Assembly (NCBI GenBank): GCA_000729835.1
Contig: JFHB01000105.1
Coordinates: 40,674 to 104,673 of the forward strand
Direction of reading: 5' to 3'
From: Atkinsonella hypoxylon
Taxonomy: Eukaryota; Ascomycota; Sordariomycetes; Hypocreales; Clavicipitaceae
Length of the DNA: 64,000 nt
This document shows, piece by piece, positions 12,725-24,476 of the stretch. The translations under genes were made by a program, and so were the position numbers. Each line of letters begins with the position of its first letter. Positions within the stretch are counted from its first letter, which is position 1. The notes beneath the pieces are model-generated. The model was not told where the DNA came from. It saw only the letters and a list, made by a program, of their open reading frames with translations, and made no database searches.

Positions 12725-14360
12725 ATGAAAGAAAGAATAACTTTTGTCCATCCCCAGGGGGCCGATGTAGACCCCGAATCCTTAACGATCAGCAACACAG
12801 AACTGCACGGCGCTTCGCTAGAGACAGTTCGGGAAGACAGGTTGACCATCGCCCTTCATGAACTGCCAGCAGACCTCGCCAAGCTTCTTCCTCGTTTCCG
12901 AGATCTTAGTTTGCGGTGGGTGAGCCCGTTTGCGTATGACACCTTAGAGCCTTATGTGTCGAGAATATCACCAGGCTTACATATATCATACACGCTTGCC
13001 AATGCCGAGGATGCGGAAGCCGGGTAAGTTCGATCACCCAGCGTTTTGATACGGGACAACGTGAGCCAATGCTGAGATTTTTGACCAGGCAGCAAGCATG
13101 TATTGCTTTGCTGGGATTTGGCACGAAAGACTGCTCATCAAATGAGGTATGCAACGAAGGAAGACTGCTCATTGAACGATGTGTACGAATAGTCACTGAT
13201 CTTGCACGACGTGACGTCAGACGTTCACTACCAAAGGCGAGGGACAGTCTGTTGATTCTCCTAGCGCAACGCTTTACGAGCAATTAGAGCGTGTTTCGCC
13301 CTTGACAGCTTGGGCTGCTAGGGAGCTCTGTGTCGGCGATGACTCAGATTGCCAAATCCGTTTACAAGGACTATCTAGCACGCCTAGTATTGACGTTTCT
13401 TGGGATGATTCAGCACAAATTGTGCGGATTGCCGCAGTATCAGCGCTCCGCAGACAAGACATCCAGGCTTCAAGTATAGTCAGCAGACGTACTGAAGTTG
13501 GTATCTTGTCCAAAGACACGCCACTGAACCAACAACCCCACGAGATTGGAGTATCCGGCTTGCTAGCTGTTCTGGGAGAAAATAAGCAGCCGTCAGGAAC
13601 CATGTTTTCTTTCCCATCCAGACATCGCGCAAGCGAGACTACATTTACATCGAAATTCGTCGAGCCAACAGGATTGCATCCCACACTGCGTCTCACGATG
13701 AGCTCGAATCATGCTCCGGCTGCAGATGAGCATTGCGCTCTTTATGCTTATTTTACGCTACCCAAGACTGTTTTTGCAGACAGGTATCAATTTGCTGACA
13801 GACTTTTCTTGGCGTCGAAAAATCTGACAGCATTGCGATATACAAGTCTGCCCGTAGATCTCGAAGCGCCAGCTTATACTACCAAGACTTGGGGCTCTAC
13901 TGTTTTGCTTGAGCTGGCCGCTCCCACTTCCGATGAATCTTTGGCCTGGACTGCCGAAGTGCCTTTGCACTTGAGGTATCTGAAACCATCTCAGACAGGA
14001 ACCGTTGATATCGAAATCCCATATCCAGCAGTTTTTTGGGCATGTGATTCAACAACGGATGCAGATTACGCTAACAACCCTTTCGACCGTACAAACATTG
14101 GCTATGACAGGCTCTTCAGCAGGCCCACGGTCTTCTGGCACGCCAAGCCAGAGGCCGTGAGAGGAAATCGATTGATGTCACCAATTTCTGTGCCCGTCCT
14201 GAAGGATCAGGCTACGTCTTGGGTTGTATTTGGAACGGCTGCTGCCATTTTGATAGGCTTTGCTTGGATACTGTGGAAACTTGCCGCTGTACTCACGTCC
14301 TCTGGGTATGGGCGCGGGGGTAGAGTGGACAAGGAGATGGAAAGCAAGAAACACAGATGA
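12725..14360 (+). CDS. pbn1: PBN1/PIG-X, GPI mannosyltransferase I subunit
   Basis: This is the ER membrane subunit that stabilises the GPI mannosyltransferase I catalytic subunit (Gpi14/PIG-M) and is needed to add the first mannose of GPI anchors. Exons are 12725-13023, 13089-13146 and 13221-14360; the GT-AG introns of 65 and 74 bases keep frame and give 498 residues, the usual length for filamentous fungi. The N-terminus (MKERITFVHPQGADVDPESL) and the segment REDRLTIALHELPADL are typical of fungal PBN1. The C-terminal half carries the PIG-X domain (LHPTLRLTM...CALYAYFTLPKTVFADRYQF; VPLHLRYLKP). One transmembrane helix lies near the end (about residues 452-475, SWVVFGTAAAILIGFAWILW), followed by a short basic tail. 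The start is the first ATG in frame; a GTG four codons upstream is not used. Confidence 0.88.
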
Positions 14361-15117
14361 AGGAAAAACATGGCACCGTATTTTGGAGATTTTTGAGAAC
14401 ACATTACCGGGAGCATCGGCCATTGCAGAAAGATGCGCACATTTACGTGGCTGTTCTGCTTTGTGTGCCACCTCTGTTGATGATGTGCATGGTTCCTTCT
14501 ACCCTCCTTATAGGTTCATAGGCATGTGCAGGATACTTGACGAATTTCTGAACGGAGGCTAATATAATATAATAAAATAGAATGCAGAGAGAGATGTGGA
14601 CCCACGTGACTGGCGATGCGTCAAAAGCAGCAAGTTCATTCGGGGATTAGCGGCCGTAAATTCGACCAGGCTTTCTTTTTAAACTTGGACAGAGCGGAGA
14701 CCAGCCGGCGATTTCTTTCAAATGTTTATGTTTGGCTAATATCGGCTTGACGTCGCACCCGACTGAGCAGTAGACACACACCTGCACTGCCTGCACTGCC
14801 TGCACTGCCTGCACTCCCTGGAGGTCGATGCTGTCGGCAGATAGCATTTCTTCTTCGCCGCCGATACATCAAGTCTGCCTCCAACAATTGATCCCAGCCC
14901 TTCTTTTTTGTTACTGTCCGCCTTGCGTGTGCAGCAAAACGTTGGAGGGCGCGTGCACGTCATGCCTCACAGCCCAGATCGACAACAACCCACGCCTGTG
15001 ACTCTTTGGCTATTTTCATGTCGCATAAAAAGAACTTGATTCGACACATTCGCTGCAAAGCCGTCAGAGAGGAGGGATTGGGCCCGTTCAGGGGTGAAAT
15101 CTCTATGAGGAGTCAGA
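14361..15117. other. spacer with 9-base tandem repeat
   Basis: This is the 3' region of pbn1 and the promoter and leader of the downstream Zn2Cys6 gene. It holds four copies of the 9-mer CCTGCACTG at 14781-14820 and an AT-rich TAATATAATATAATAAAATAG tract near 14561 that may serve 3' end formation. No further gene is seen. Confidence 0.4.
14781..14820. repeat. tandem 9-mer (CCTGCACTG x4)
   Basis: Four near-perfect head-to-tail copies of a 9-base unit lie about 300 bases upstream of the Zn2Cys6 regulator start. It is a simple minisatellite without coding potential of its own. Confidence 0.85.
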
Positions 15118-17783
15118 ATGTCGCCCCGGCCATCGTCGGCAGCTACGTCAGCTTCGACACCTGCACAAGGCCATGACGACAGGACTCGGCGCAATGTAGC
15201 GTGCGTCAATTGTCGCAATTCAAAAGTGAGATAATCTTGTTGGCTGTTTTCCCAGGCTGGGTGTCTGCGAATGAGTTTTTCTTTTCTTTTTCTTTTTCCT
15301 TTTCTGATGGCACTTAGCCCCCCCCCCCCTTCTTTCGTCTCTCTGTCTCTTTTTTTGCCGATTCTCGTTCCTATTATCCACACTCGTATATTCCATCTGT
15401 CTCTCCATCACCGTATAAAGAAACGAAGGACGATGGCGATGACAATGACGACGACGACGACGACGATGATGCTAACAATTGCCCCATTATTGGCGCGCAG
15501 GTCCGATGCAGAACCAGTCCAGTGCCTGGCGAGCCGTGCCAGCGATGCGCCAAATTGCAGCTGTCATGCGTCGTTGATAAGTCTCATAAGAGAGTGACTA
15601 GAAGAAGGTGCGTCGTGTGATCCCTCGAGGGCCTCAAAAGTAGGAATTATACTTGCCTGAGCGCTCTGCAGCTCCAGTGCTGCACATCTCGCTGTGCAAG
15701 CGCGCAGCCTCTTACAACAGCAGATCCAGCAACCGCATGCACGCTTTTGAGCCACGACTAACCCTTGATCACTGTACAGTAAGCTGGAACAACTTGAACA
15801 AGAGCTGGAAAGCATCAAGCAAGTCGTACAGCCGGTGCCCAACGGGGCTACATCCGCGTGGACGCCACCGAGCCCCCGCGCCGCCATTCCATCTCTTCCA
15901 GATCACCGGCCCGCATCAGTCACTACGAGCTCGACTACGCCGACAATTCCTCCTCCTCAGCCTGATGCATCCATTGGCCATGCCTCTGCCTCTGTGCAGA
16001 GCTTGGAGCACCGTCTCAAGGATCGGCCAACAGAGGCCCGGATTCTTGAAAACCACGTTGTCTCGGGGCAAGACATTGACTGGTACTTTGCAAAGTGAGA
16101 TTCGCTAGCATCCCTATCTCTATCCCTATCCCTCTTCCTCGCGCCTTGGGTCAAGTCATGGACTCCCTTGATTGACGCTGCCTAGATATCTGCAACACTT
16201 CCATCGTTTCTTGCCCGTGTTGCGAAAAAAGGACCCAGATGAGTGCTATGGATCCAATCAGACACTTTTCTGGCTCGTCATATATGTAGCCTGTCGACGA
16301 TACTCCAGGGATCCGTCCTTGTTTCCTCTTCTGGCAGAATACCTGGAAACGAACATATGGACAATGGCAGCTGTCCCGGCGGCAAATCTTGATGCCGTTC
16401 ATGCTCTACTGATCATCTGCGCTTGGCCAATGCCAACTGTACGATTCGTCACTGATCCTTCGCCCACTTTCACGGCAATGGCCATGACAGCTGCCATGAG
16501 TCTCGGCTGTCACACAGGACAAGGCAAGAACCCACAATTCATGGTTGGCCTACGACAGCATTTGCAAGCTACTGATGCAGAAGCATCTTCGACCTGGCTA
16601 GCATGTTGTGCACTCGCTCAGAGGTATGAATCCGCTTCGGCGCCTGCCTGTACCTCATCCTTTATCCTTGACCAGGAAGCCTGCTGAGTCTTAGAAATGA
16701 CCATGCACAACAGAACCACCACGGCAGTTGGTCTTTTACCACCCTTCACACAACACAGTGATGCCAAGGCTAAAGCAGCGCTCGACTCTCCCGTTTGGAC
16801 TGATCTCGTCGTCATACATGACGTGCAGAGGTTCCTCAATCGCTTCGCTATAGCCTTGAGCACGCAAGTTACAGCACATGGCGGCATACATGAATCCGAG
16901 ATCGCTGTATGGGAAACGGAATTTGAATCTCTCAAGCCTCTTCTGGGCAAGTACGATTCCGGTATGGCCTTTGCTCGTTGTCTCCCGTGTGAACAAGTGG
17001 CTGACTTGTAATCATCAAAAGACATTTGTCGGCTCTGTTTTCTAGCTGCCCAATTGGAAATTCAACTCTGCTATTTCTCATCTCCGCCAGGTACTCCTGT
17101 GCCGGCTATCAAAGCCCATGCCGTTCGTGTTTTTAGCACAGCTCGCTCGATAATCACCCACTCCGTTGATTTCGAATCTCACACCCAGTTCCTCGCCCAT
17201 GCGCCACAATGGGTAATGCGAACCAACGTCGATGCCTCGTGCGCCATCCTCAGCATCCTCCACTCTGATTGCTCACCTAACATGAGCGAGCCAGATGCTC
17301 ATCTGCTTGTCCAACAAGCGTGCAACTGCGTCCTTCGCGGGTCTGTTCGGGATGCCGACCTGGCACATAGGGCAAGCATCATCATGGACACCTTCTGGTC
17401 TATCCGGTATCTTGTGCCCAGTTTCGGCCCAAGTCCATCCTCGCGAACAGACAGGCTAGCAGCTGGCGTGACATTCTGGTGCATGGGCATACTGCGAACG
17501 TCACTGTTCAACGCCCAGGACAAAACAGACAAAGTCAACAAAGCTCTCGAAGTACTGCGTATGTCTTTTCTCCGTCATCTCCCATCAGTTCCATGGGTGG
17601 CTCTGATGCGCTAACACTCGTCGCCAAGAAGGGCAAACCTGTCCCACTACTCAGACAATACCATCCGCAAAGCCCCAGCCGGGCACGCTCAATTCCGACC
17701 CCATCCAGGATGTAGACTGGACCATGTTCATGGACGACTTTGGCCTAGTTAGCGATGACACGATCCTGTTGGGCTTGCTGTGA
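15118..17783 (+). CDS. Zn2Cys6 transcription factor (Leu3/War1-like)
   Basis: Seven exons fit: 15118-15225, 15501-15607, 15780-16094, 16186-16623, 16714-16961, 17022-17558 and 17629-17783, giving 635 residues with all phases consistent. The binuclear zinc cluster uses C29, C32, C39, C49, C52 and C59 (CVNCRNSKVRC...CQRCAKLQLSC) and is interrupted by the first intron after K36, a frequent position in this class. A basic RVTRRR linker and a short coiled coil (SKLEQLEQELESIKQ) for dimerisation follow. The rest is the fungal regulatory middle region (DWYFAKYLQHFHRFLPVL onward) and an acidic C-terminus (DVDWTMFMDDFGLVSDD) that could be an activation domain. The cluster spacing and linker resemble Leu3/War1-type regulators; target genes cannot be read from context. 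The fourth intron (16624-16713) is the least certain, but its acceptor restores a continuous protein. The first intron contains a poly-C run and GAC/GAT repeats. Confidence 0.85.
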
Positions 17784-18414
17784 CATGTACAGCGGATGCA
17801 CCATCGGGCACCATCCTGGCGAGCTTACAAAGATGTGATCTTTTCATTCCTATTGCCATGGACCTAGTAATATCAATAATTTAGGCGATAAAAGTCGGTG
17901 TAACAGGCGCACTCGATGACGATTGCACCATGTCATGTAGCAATTTCAGTTACGACTATGTTTACAGTTGTCTCGCAGAGCGCGAATGCTATGACTCACC
18001 ATAAGATGAATTCTGTCCAGATTCTAAAGTGCTGTCCGTGACATTATGCCATCTCAAAATCTAGACCAAACCTGTGTTAGAAGAACGGTCATGCTGGATT
18101 CAAAGTGCTGCCAATAGTACATGACAAAAAGTAGTATGAAATTGTCCATTTTGCTATCCAGGAAATCTAGACCAACCTTGGTGAGAAGGGCTAGTATGCT
18201 GCACTCTAGAGTACTGTCAATAGTACATGGCAACCAATCGAGCAAGTGGTAGGAAATTGTTCCATTATGCTACCTAGGAGACCTACCATTCAAGAGCAAT
18301 GCCATCGTAATGCAAAATGTATGCCCCAAACGCCTTTGATCATGATTCTCCATCCATCAACTCTGCGACTTTTTTGATTTTGATTTTTTTTTTTAGTGTC
18401 TCGCCATTTATGCC
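17784..18414. other. convergent spacer with duplicated segment
   Basis: This is the 3' spacer between the Zn2Cys6 gene and hsp98. Apart from the diverged tandem duplication listed separately and a T-rich run near 18373-18394 close to the hsp98 stop, nothing gene-like is visible. Confidence 0.45.
18057..18280. repeat. diverged ~106-base tandem duplication
   Basis: Two adjacent units share the order AAATCTAGACCAA, CCT/GGTTAGAAG, ATGCTG, GTGCTGCCAATAGTACATG, GAAATTGT and CCATT(A/T)TGCTA. The second begins near 18163. A partial third copy seems to precede the first (CTAAAGTGCTGTC near 18024). The copies differ by many substitutions, so the duplication is old. Confidence 0.65.
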
Positions 18415-21195
18415 TTAATCGTAAATATCCTGATCCATATCATCACCAACCAACTCTTCAACAGCGTCCTCAGAGTCATCCATCATGTCGCTGTCTTCGC
18501 TCATCACACTGTCCGGATGATTCGATATAACAGTGATCTTATCATTGATCAGTTCCACCCTGGCGGTCTCGCCGTCCCGCACATTGCCTCGGAGGATGAG
18601 GATCGCAAGCCTGTTCAGGACCTCTTTCTCGATCAGGCGGGAGAGAGGACGGGCACCATAGGCAGGGGAGTAGCCGGCGTTGCCGAGGTAGTCCTTGGCC
18701 TCGTCTGATACATCAATCTTGACCTTGCGTCCGTTGTCCTCGAGGCGCTTCTGTATTTCACCGATGCGGATATCGACAATCTTGCGGATTTCTTTGCGGG
18801 TCAGTCTGTTGAAGATGACGACTGAGTTAATTCGGTTGAGGAACTCGGGAAGGAAATAGTTGCGGAGCGCGCTCATGACGAGTTCACGAGTTGGTGCGTC
18901 GACCTTGCCTTCCCGAGCGCCGGGACGCGTGAGGAACTCTGCGCCAAGGTTGGACGTCATAACTACAATGCAGTTCTTGGCGTCGACAACTCTGCCTTGG
19001 CCATCAGTGATTCGGCCGTCGTCCATAAGCTGCAGGAGCACGGTCAAGATCTCCTTGGCAGCCTTCTCGACCTCATCGAACAGCAGGATGGAAAACGGCT
19101 TGCGGCGAAGAGCCTCAGTGAGCTGACCGCCAGCGTCATGCCCAACGTAGCCTGGAGGTGCACCAATCATTCTGCTGAGCGCATGGCGCTCCTGGTATTC
19201 TGACATGTCGAATCGAATCATGGCTTTCGGATCGTCGAAAAGGAACTCGGCGAGCGCCTTCGTGAGCAACGTCTTACCGGTACCAGATGGACCACAGAAA
19301 AGGAAGCTGGGTGGCTGGTTGGGGTTGCTCAGTCCGGATCGTTGCAGACGGATAGCATGGGCCACAGAGGTGACGGCCTCTTTCTGCCCGACGACGACCT
19401 TTCCCAATACCTTCTCCATGTTGACAAGCTTCTCCTTCTCTGAAGTGCGGAGACGAGTCACGGGAATCCCGGTCCAGCGGGCCACAATCTCATTGATGTG
19501 ATCAGCCGTGACAATGTCTGTCACCATTGCAGTTCCGTGGTCGCCGCCGGCGGCATTCAGTGCTGCATCGGCGGCAACCTTTCGCGCTTCCAGTTCCTTG
19601 ATAACAGCCTTTTGTTCGGGAATGGCGCCATATTGAAGATCGGCTGCCTTGACGGTATTGTTCATGTTAATCGCATCCTCCAGGCGCTTCTCTAATTCAT
19701 CAAGCTTAACCTTGGCAAGATGAATCTCTTCGCTCCGCTTGATTTCGTTGTTGTACTTTTCTCGCAAAGGCGCCAGCTCTTCTTCGACGTTTGAGGCATC
19801 TTTCTTGGCCTGAAGAAGACGAGCTTGCGAAGCTTCATCTTTCTCCCTCTCTAAAGCCGCAATCTCGATCTGTAATTGTCTGAGTTTGCGCTCCAGAGAG
19901 TCAATGACTTCAGGTTGAGATTCGCGTGCTACGCGAACGGCGGCGGCAGCTTCATCAACCAAATCAATGGCAGAATCGGGCATTCTGCGACTGGTGAGGT
20001 ATCGAGCCGCGAGGTTGGCGGCTGCCACGAGAGCGCTGTCAAGGATCGTCACTCGGTGGTGTCTGTCGTATCGTTCTTTCAGCCCTCGTAGAATGGAAAT
20101 CGTCTCAGGAATGCTAGGCTCCTTTACGATAACCTGCTGGAAACGTCGCTCGAAAGCCGCGTCCTTCTCGACGTACTTTCGATACTCCGCTAGGGTTGTA
20201 GCACCAATACAATGCAATTGACCCCTGGCAAGCATCGGCTTCAGCAGATTGGCTGCGTCCATACCACCTTCGCCTGATGAGCCAGCACCCATGAGAAGAT
20301 GAATTTCATCAACGAAAAGTACAATCATCTCCTTTGATTCTTCAATCTCCTTCAGGACACCCTTCATGCGTTCCTCAAATTCGCCACGGAATTTGCTTCC
20401 TGCAACGAGGGCCCCTACGTCCAGAGATAAGAGTTTGCAATGCTTCAAGTTGTCAGGCACATCGCGGTTCACGATGCGCTGAGCCAGGCCCTCCACCACC
20501 GTCGTCTTACCAACACCAGGTTCTCCGATGAGAACGGGGTTGTTCTTGGTTCGACGAGACAGAATCCGAATGACTCGCCTAATTTCCTCTTCTCGGCCAA
20601 TGACAGGATCAATCTTCTTGTCTTTAGCCATGGCGGTCATGTCGATGGTGAATTTTGCCAAGTTTTCGTATTCTTGATCTGTGTCAGCCGTTTTGCTGTC
20701 CACTCGTTTCGTGCCTCGAATAGCTTGGACGGCATCTTGAACCAGTTTGGGTTTGGGAATGTTGGCGTCCCGCAGAGCAGTCTGCATGCTGTGGTCCTCG
20801 GCGAGTGCAATGATGAGGTGATCGACACCGATATAAGAGTCCTTCTGCACCTTTTGCAATTCCACAGCCTTTCTCAAGACAGCATTGAACGACGGTGCCA
20901 AGGCAACTTGCTCTGGTGGAGGGTCTTGGGTAGGTAATCGCACGAGTGTCCTCTTCAAGGTACTTGCAAAGAGTTGAGGGTCGCCATGCGCCCTCTCGAC
21001 GACTTGTCGGAATAATGTGGCTGACGCATTTTGGGGACCATTTTGTTGATCCTTGGATTGGTCAATAGGGGGTTCTAGTAATGAAATAGCCAGATGTACT
21101 GGAAGAAGCTGTGAGTGACCGTATTGTTCGGCCAGGGCCATGGCGTCTCCAACCGCCTTCTGCGCCCTGTCTGTAAAATCCATTCGGGACGTCAT
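18415..21195 (-). CDS. hsp98: Hsp104/Hsp98 ClpB-type disaggregase
   Basis: This hexameric AAA+ chaperone works with Hsp70/Hsp40 to pull proteins out of aggregates in cytosol and nucleus. One uninterrupted frame of 926 residues matches the size of fungal Hsp104/Hsp98. The order is a Clp N domain (residues 1-~150), NBD1 with Walker A GEPGVGKT (~224-231) and Walker B IVLFVDEIH, the coiled-coil middle domain (~410-530), then NBD2 with Walker A GPSGTGKT and Walker B ILLFDEVEKA, and an acidic C-terminus ending DDMDQDIYD. No mitochondrial presequence is seen, which points to the cytosolic form rather than mitochondrial Hsp78. The start MTSRMDFTDRAQKAVGDAM is the family N-terminus. It is divergently arranged with mhr1; a heat shock element lies about 375 bases upstream of the ATG. 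Confidence 0.96.
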   Translation of the reverse strand: MTSRMDFTDRAQKAVGDAMALAEQYGHSQLLPVHLAISLLEPPIDQSKDQQNGPQNASATLFRQVVERAHGDPQLFASTLKRTLVRLPTQDPPPEQVALAPSFNAVLRKAVELQKVQKDSYIGVDHLIIALAEDHSMQTALRDANIPKPKLVQDAVQAIRGTKRVDSKTADTDQEYENLAKFTIDMTAMAKDKKIDPVIGREEEIRRVIRILSRRTKNNPVLIGEPGVGKTTVVEGLAQRIVNRDVPDNLKHCKLLSLDVGALVAGSKFRGEFEERMKGVLKEIEESKEMIVLFVDEIHLLMGAGSSGEGGMDAANLLKPMLARGQLHCIGATTLAEYRKYVEKDAAFERRFQQVIVKEPSIPETISILRGLKERYDRHHRVTILDSALVAAANLAARYLTSRRMPDSAIDLVDEAAAAVRVARESQPEVIDSLERKLRQLQIEIAALEREKDEASQARLLQAKKDASNVEEELAPLREKYNNEIKRSEEIHLAKVKLDELEKRLEDAINMNNTVKAADLQYGAIPEQKAVIKELEARKVAADAALNAAGGDHGTAMVTDIVTADHINEIVARWTGIPVTRLRTSEKEKLVNMEKVLGKVVVGQKEAVTSVAHAIRLQRSGLSNPNQPPSFLFCGPSGTGKTLLTKALAEFLFDDPKAMIRFDMSEYQERHALSRMIGAPPGYVGHDAGGQLTEALRRKPFSILLFDEVEKAAKEILTVLLQLMDDGRITDGQGRVVDAKNCIVVMTSNLGAEFLTRPGAREGKVDAPTRELVMSALRNYFLPEFLNRINSVVIFNRLTRKEIRKIVDIRIGEIQKRLEDNGRKVKIDVSDEAKDYLGNAGYSPAYGARPLSRLIEKEVLNRLAILILRGNVRDGETARVELINDKITVISNHPDSVMSEDSDMMDDSEDAVEELVGDDMDQDIYD

Positions 21196-21822
21196 TATGT
21201 TGGTGTTGTGTATGCAAGAGTAGAAGTGATAAGCCGAATGGTCGAAAAAGAGTTGATGTGCGGTTCAATGTTGTTTGAAGTTCAGTCAAGTATGATAGGT
21301 CTGTGAATCTCCGCGTCAGGTATGAAATTGGGCACAAATGATGGGCCAAAGTTTTTCGTTATGCGTATAGCTCAGAAGTGTTTTGATTGAGTATATAGAA
21401 AAAGTAAAAGTGAAAAGCAGAGTTGACGTAGCGGCATGGAACGCGGGAATATATCTCAAAGCTGGGTGGAGTCAGGTTTGAAGCAAGACGATTTCTATAG
21501 GTGTTGGGAAGCTGCTGGTGAAACCTCGAAGCTAGGCGTATCGCCTGGAAAGCTGCACAGAACCCACCAGAAGCTTCGAGACGTCGAATGACGTCGCTCA
21601 GCCGGCAGGTGGGGAGCGGCTACGCTGAATGGATGGCACCCTTCTCAATCACCTGATAGTGGAGAAGGCGTTTTTTTTTGGGGGGGGAGTTAGCTAAGCA
21701 CTGAAGATCACATGACCACGGCAGTCAGGAGCTTCGGCAGCTGGTTTTCCCACGTCACGAAACTTCAAGGCCAGCTTGGACAACCATCACGGTCAACCCG
21801 ATCCGAGCAACGAACGGCCGCA
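21196..21822. other. divergent hsp98 / mhr1 promoter region
   Basis: This 627-base spacer separates two divergently transcribed genes. It holds the heat shock element, scattered GAA units and a TTTTTTTTTGGGGGGGG tract at 21671-21687. No coding potential is seen. Confidence 0.5.
21570..21581. promoter_or_regulatory. heat shock element upstream of hsp98
   Basis: GAAGCTTCGAGA carries three alternating units (GAA, TTC, GA) in the nGAAnnTTCnnGAn arrangement recognised by heat shock factor, about 375 bases 5' of the hsp98 ATG. Additional GAA units (TGGTGAAACC, CTCGAAGC, CTGGAAAGC) lie at 21508-21552. Heat control of hsp98 is known for the family; binding here is inferred from the motif. Confidence 0.6.
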
Positions 21823-22599
21823 ATGAACACAGCGTCAAGGCCGCAAATATGCCAATGGTCAAGGATGCTGCGCACATGCGTGCGTCAGGTCCACACGACC
21901 GGCCATCAAGAACCTCCAGGCCATGGCGAGAAGATTTGGGTCTTCAGTCACAGGAGATCAAACCAAATAGTCTACTCGTTTTACGACAAACTGGATGTAT
22001 GTATATTGCGGATGGAGTGAGGCTCTCATATCGGTTACTAAGTCCTGCAACAGGGATTTCACGCGTTAAAGCAACTCCCATTCAATGGCAAGAAGACGAA
22101 ACCCGCCAAGCTTCGAAAAGACTATTGGTCACCAATGGCCATGATTCGATTCCCCGAAGGACAAGGCGAGGTCGGTCGATCCGTTTATCAAAAGTTGCGC
22201 GAATTGAAGCACCTTCACGAGGTGGCTTGGACGGATGAGTTCCGCTATAAGCGCCCCGAAGAATTCACAGCTGCGGACAAGAAGATGATTGCGGAAAAAA
22301 AAGCCAAGGGCGACGAGTACAGACCCGTTCGGAGTAAGAAGGAAAGGGGTATTGCCTTGAACGCGCAAAAGACAAACTCAATTGCAGACATGGCAGTCGT
22401 TCTCGGCGGACAGGGAAACGGCAACAAAATTAATATTTCTGCAGAGAATAAGAAGAGGGAGCTGGTCCCAGTATGTATCAATTGGGCCAATGATCAGGAC
22501 AGGAACTACGCGGAGGCTTGGTCGAGTAATGTTACGCATGAGCTGTTTGAGCAACCGGCTTACGAGTCTGGCAGGGAGGCTGAGACCGCAGCTGAATAA
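21823..22599 (+). CDS. mhr1: Mhr1 / mitochondrial ribosomal protein mL67
   Basis: In yeast this family (Mhr1, also Mrpl67) is a large mitochondrial ribosome subunit protein also linked to mitochondrial DNA recombination. Exons are 21823-21996 and 22054-22599, joined by a 57-base GT-AG intron, giving 239 residues. The diagnostic core is GHGEKIWVFSHRRSNQIVYS, LKQLPFNGKKTKPAKLRKD, then W-S-P-MAMIRFPEGQGEVGRSV and a basic, lysine-rich middle. The N-terminus before residue ~35 is Arg/Ser/Thr-rich without acidic residues, as expected of a mitochondrial presequence. The ATG at 21823 was chosen over an in-frame ATG at 21712 because family members begin with a short MN-type leader; the upstream choice would add 37 residues. 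It is divergent from hsp98. Confidence 0.85.
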
Positions 22600-23062
22600 A
22601 CAGGACATATACGCCCCCATGTTCACACGAATCAGTGGCGTTTTCGGCGCAGAATTCTAAGACGTTGAAAATCCCAAGGAGAGGAGTCATTTTCGACCCG
22701 ACTCGATGGCTTGGAGAAAGAGGAGGAGGAAACCACGGTCGTCAAGCGACCTGAAAATGAACGGCGAGCCATAGAACTACTTAGCTCATGGCGGCCAGGT
22801 GCTAGCAGCAAGAGCTGCTGTATCTATGTGTGAAAAGAGCAAAGGCCACTAGCCTAACTTGTACCATATTGTGAAAATAAACGAAGAATCAAGCCCCGTC
22901 TGCCAAGGGCACGCACCAAGAACCCGCAGGTCGGACATATATTCCAAGAGAAAAATTCCCGACCGTCATAATGTCCTCGCATGCATTTGTCCTCCTTGAT
23001 ATTGGCCAGTCACTTCTCTGACGCTCCTCTCCTGCTACTCGATGGTCGTGCCAAGACTGCGT
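22600..23062. other. convergent 3' spacer
   Basis: 463 bases lie between the stops of mhr1 and the sulfotransferase-like gene. No gene or notable repeat is seen; it should hold both 3' untranslated regions. Confidence 0.4.
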
Positions 23063-24476
23063 TTAGACCTTGAGACAGTACTGCTTCATGTGCTCGTAAA
23101 GGGGAATATTTTCATCGACGCATGCGCGGATCTTCTTCTGAGCATCGGCGCCGTATTTTTCTTCCCACTCTTTGTTCTCATCCTCCACAGTGGGCGTTTT
23201 CTATGTGAATCAATTAGTTATGTTTTTTATGCTATCAGTTTTTTTTTTTTTCTTTCTTGGTAACATACTTGAGCATGTGTTCGGCCTTGAAGCCCCGCCG
23301 TGCCTAATACATCGTTGTGGAAGCCGTTCCACTTGGCGAAGACTTTCTCAGCGTGTTCCTTGTCACTGTCATCCCACTTGAGCATGCTAGGGTGATAATC
23401 GATTCCCGTTCGCTCGCAGAATTTTTTAATCATAAGCTCTGGGTTGTCCAATAAATCGTCAGCGTCCACGACGGTGATTTGGCTCTTATCAACGAGCCCA
23501 GTGGTAATGGCGTAGTCGAAGAACTTGACAAGCTCTTTGTAACCCATCTCGCTAGGCCAGAACTCGTTAAATCCGCTAACTTCATTAAGCGGTGGAATGC
23601 AGCATCTCCAGAAAGAGGGGACAGATCGTCTGGGATGGCGGATGAGAAAGGTGAAGTGGAAATTTTCCAATTCTTTTCTGGGAATGACAGTGGGATTGTT
23701 CTTTTCCTGGCCACCGCCAAGGGATGCGGCAATTTTGGGGTCGTTTTGATTCTCTGGCTCAGGAAAGAGGTAGTATGCCATGTCTTTGATGAAGACGCGT
23801 TTGCCCTGCGTTTTCATCGTCAGTAAGGCCATAGAAGATGTGCTTGTCAAATCATATAATCATGCGCCGAAATACGAGTCAAGTCTGACAAAGACCTCCA
23901 AATATCGTTATGCATTGACCCAGGAGATTCTCTCTCGCTTGAGGGATGTCCTCACAGGTGCATTCTGAGTATGACCAAGACATACATACAGATGCGTTTG
24001 ATGGATCCCCACCGTCACCGCGGCGGCAACTGTTTCGCGGCAACTGGATGAAAATGAAAGGGCCAAATTACAAACCTACCTGCTTTTGAACATCTTCAAG
24101 CATTTGCAACGTACTTTGAAAAGTCGCATGCGACACACCGCTGGCCTCTTGACGGGCAGGGTCATCCTTGAACCGGGAGCTCACACATTCGGGGCCAAAG
24201 TAGAATGCGTCACCGAATGGCTCGTGTTGGCTGGCAAGCGTATCTCTGCGTGTCATGAACACCTGTGAATCGGGGTCAGGCAGTGATCCCACATCAAATG
24301 TCGCGCTCTCTTTGCATGGGAAGTTCTAGTGATTTTTGCGACCGCGACCGCGGACGGCGATATATCGCGCAACATTGCTTTGGAGCCGAAGCAAATGGCG
24401 AATTGGTACTTACGCGCTCGAAAGCAGAAGAGCACGCACGGGGGTGCGTCATGCAGAAAATAGGTCTGGGAGCCAT
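23063..24476 (-). CDS. sulfotransferase-like P-loop protein
   Basis: Four exons fit: 24414-24476, 24080-24262, 23269-23805 and 23063-23200, giving 306 residues. The N-terminus MAPRPIFCMTHPRACSSAFE contains the PAPS 5'-phosphosulfate-binding loop of sulfotransferases (PRxxSS), and FTFLIRHPRRSVPSFW supplies the 3'-phosphate-binding Arg and Ser. Later segments (VVDADDLLDNPELMIKKFCE, YHPSMLKWD) match the lid region of fungal members. These proteins are widespread in filamentous fungi, usually cytosolic, and their acceptor substrate is not known; sulfation itself is inferred. The second intron (23806-24079, 274 bases) is long for this genome and could hide a small additional exon. The final exon (KTPTVEDENKEWEEKYGADA onward) is far too short to stand out as a frame and was recovered from the splice phase. 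Confidence 0.8.
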
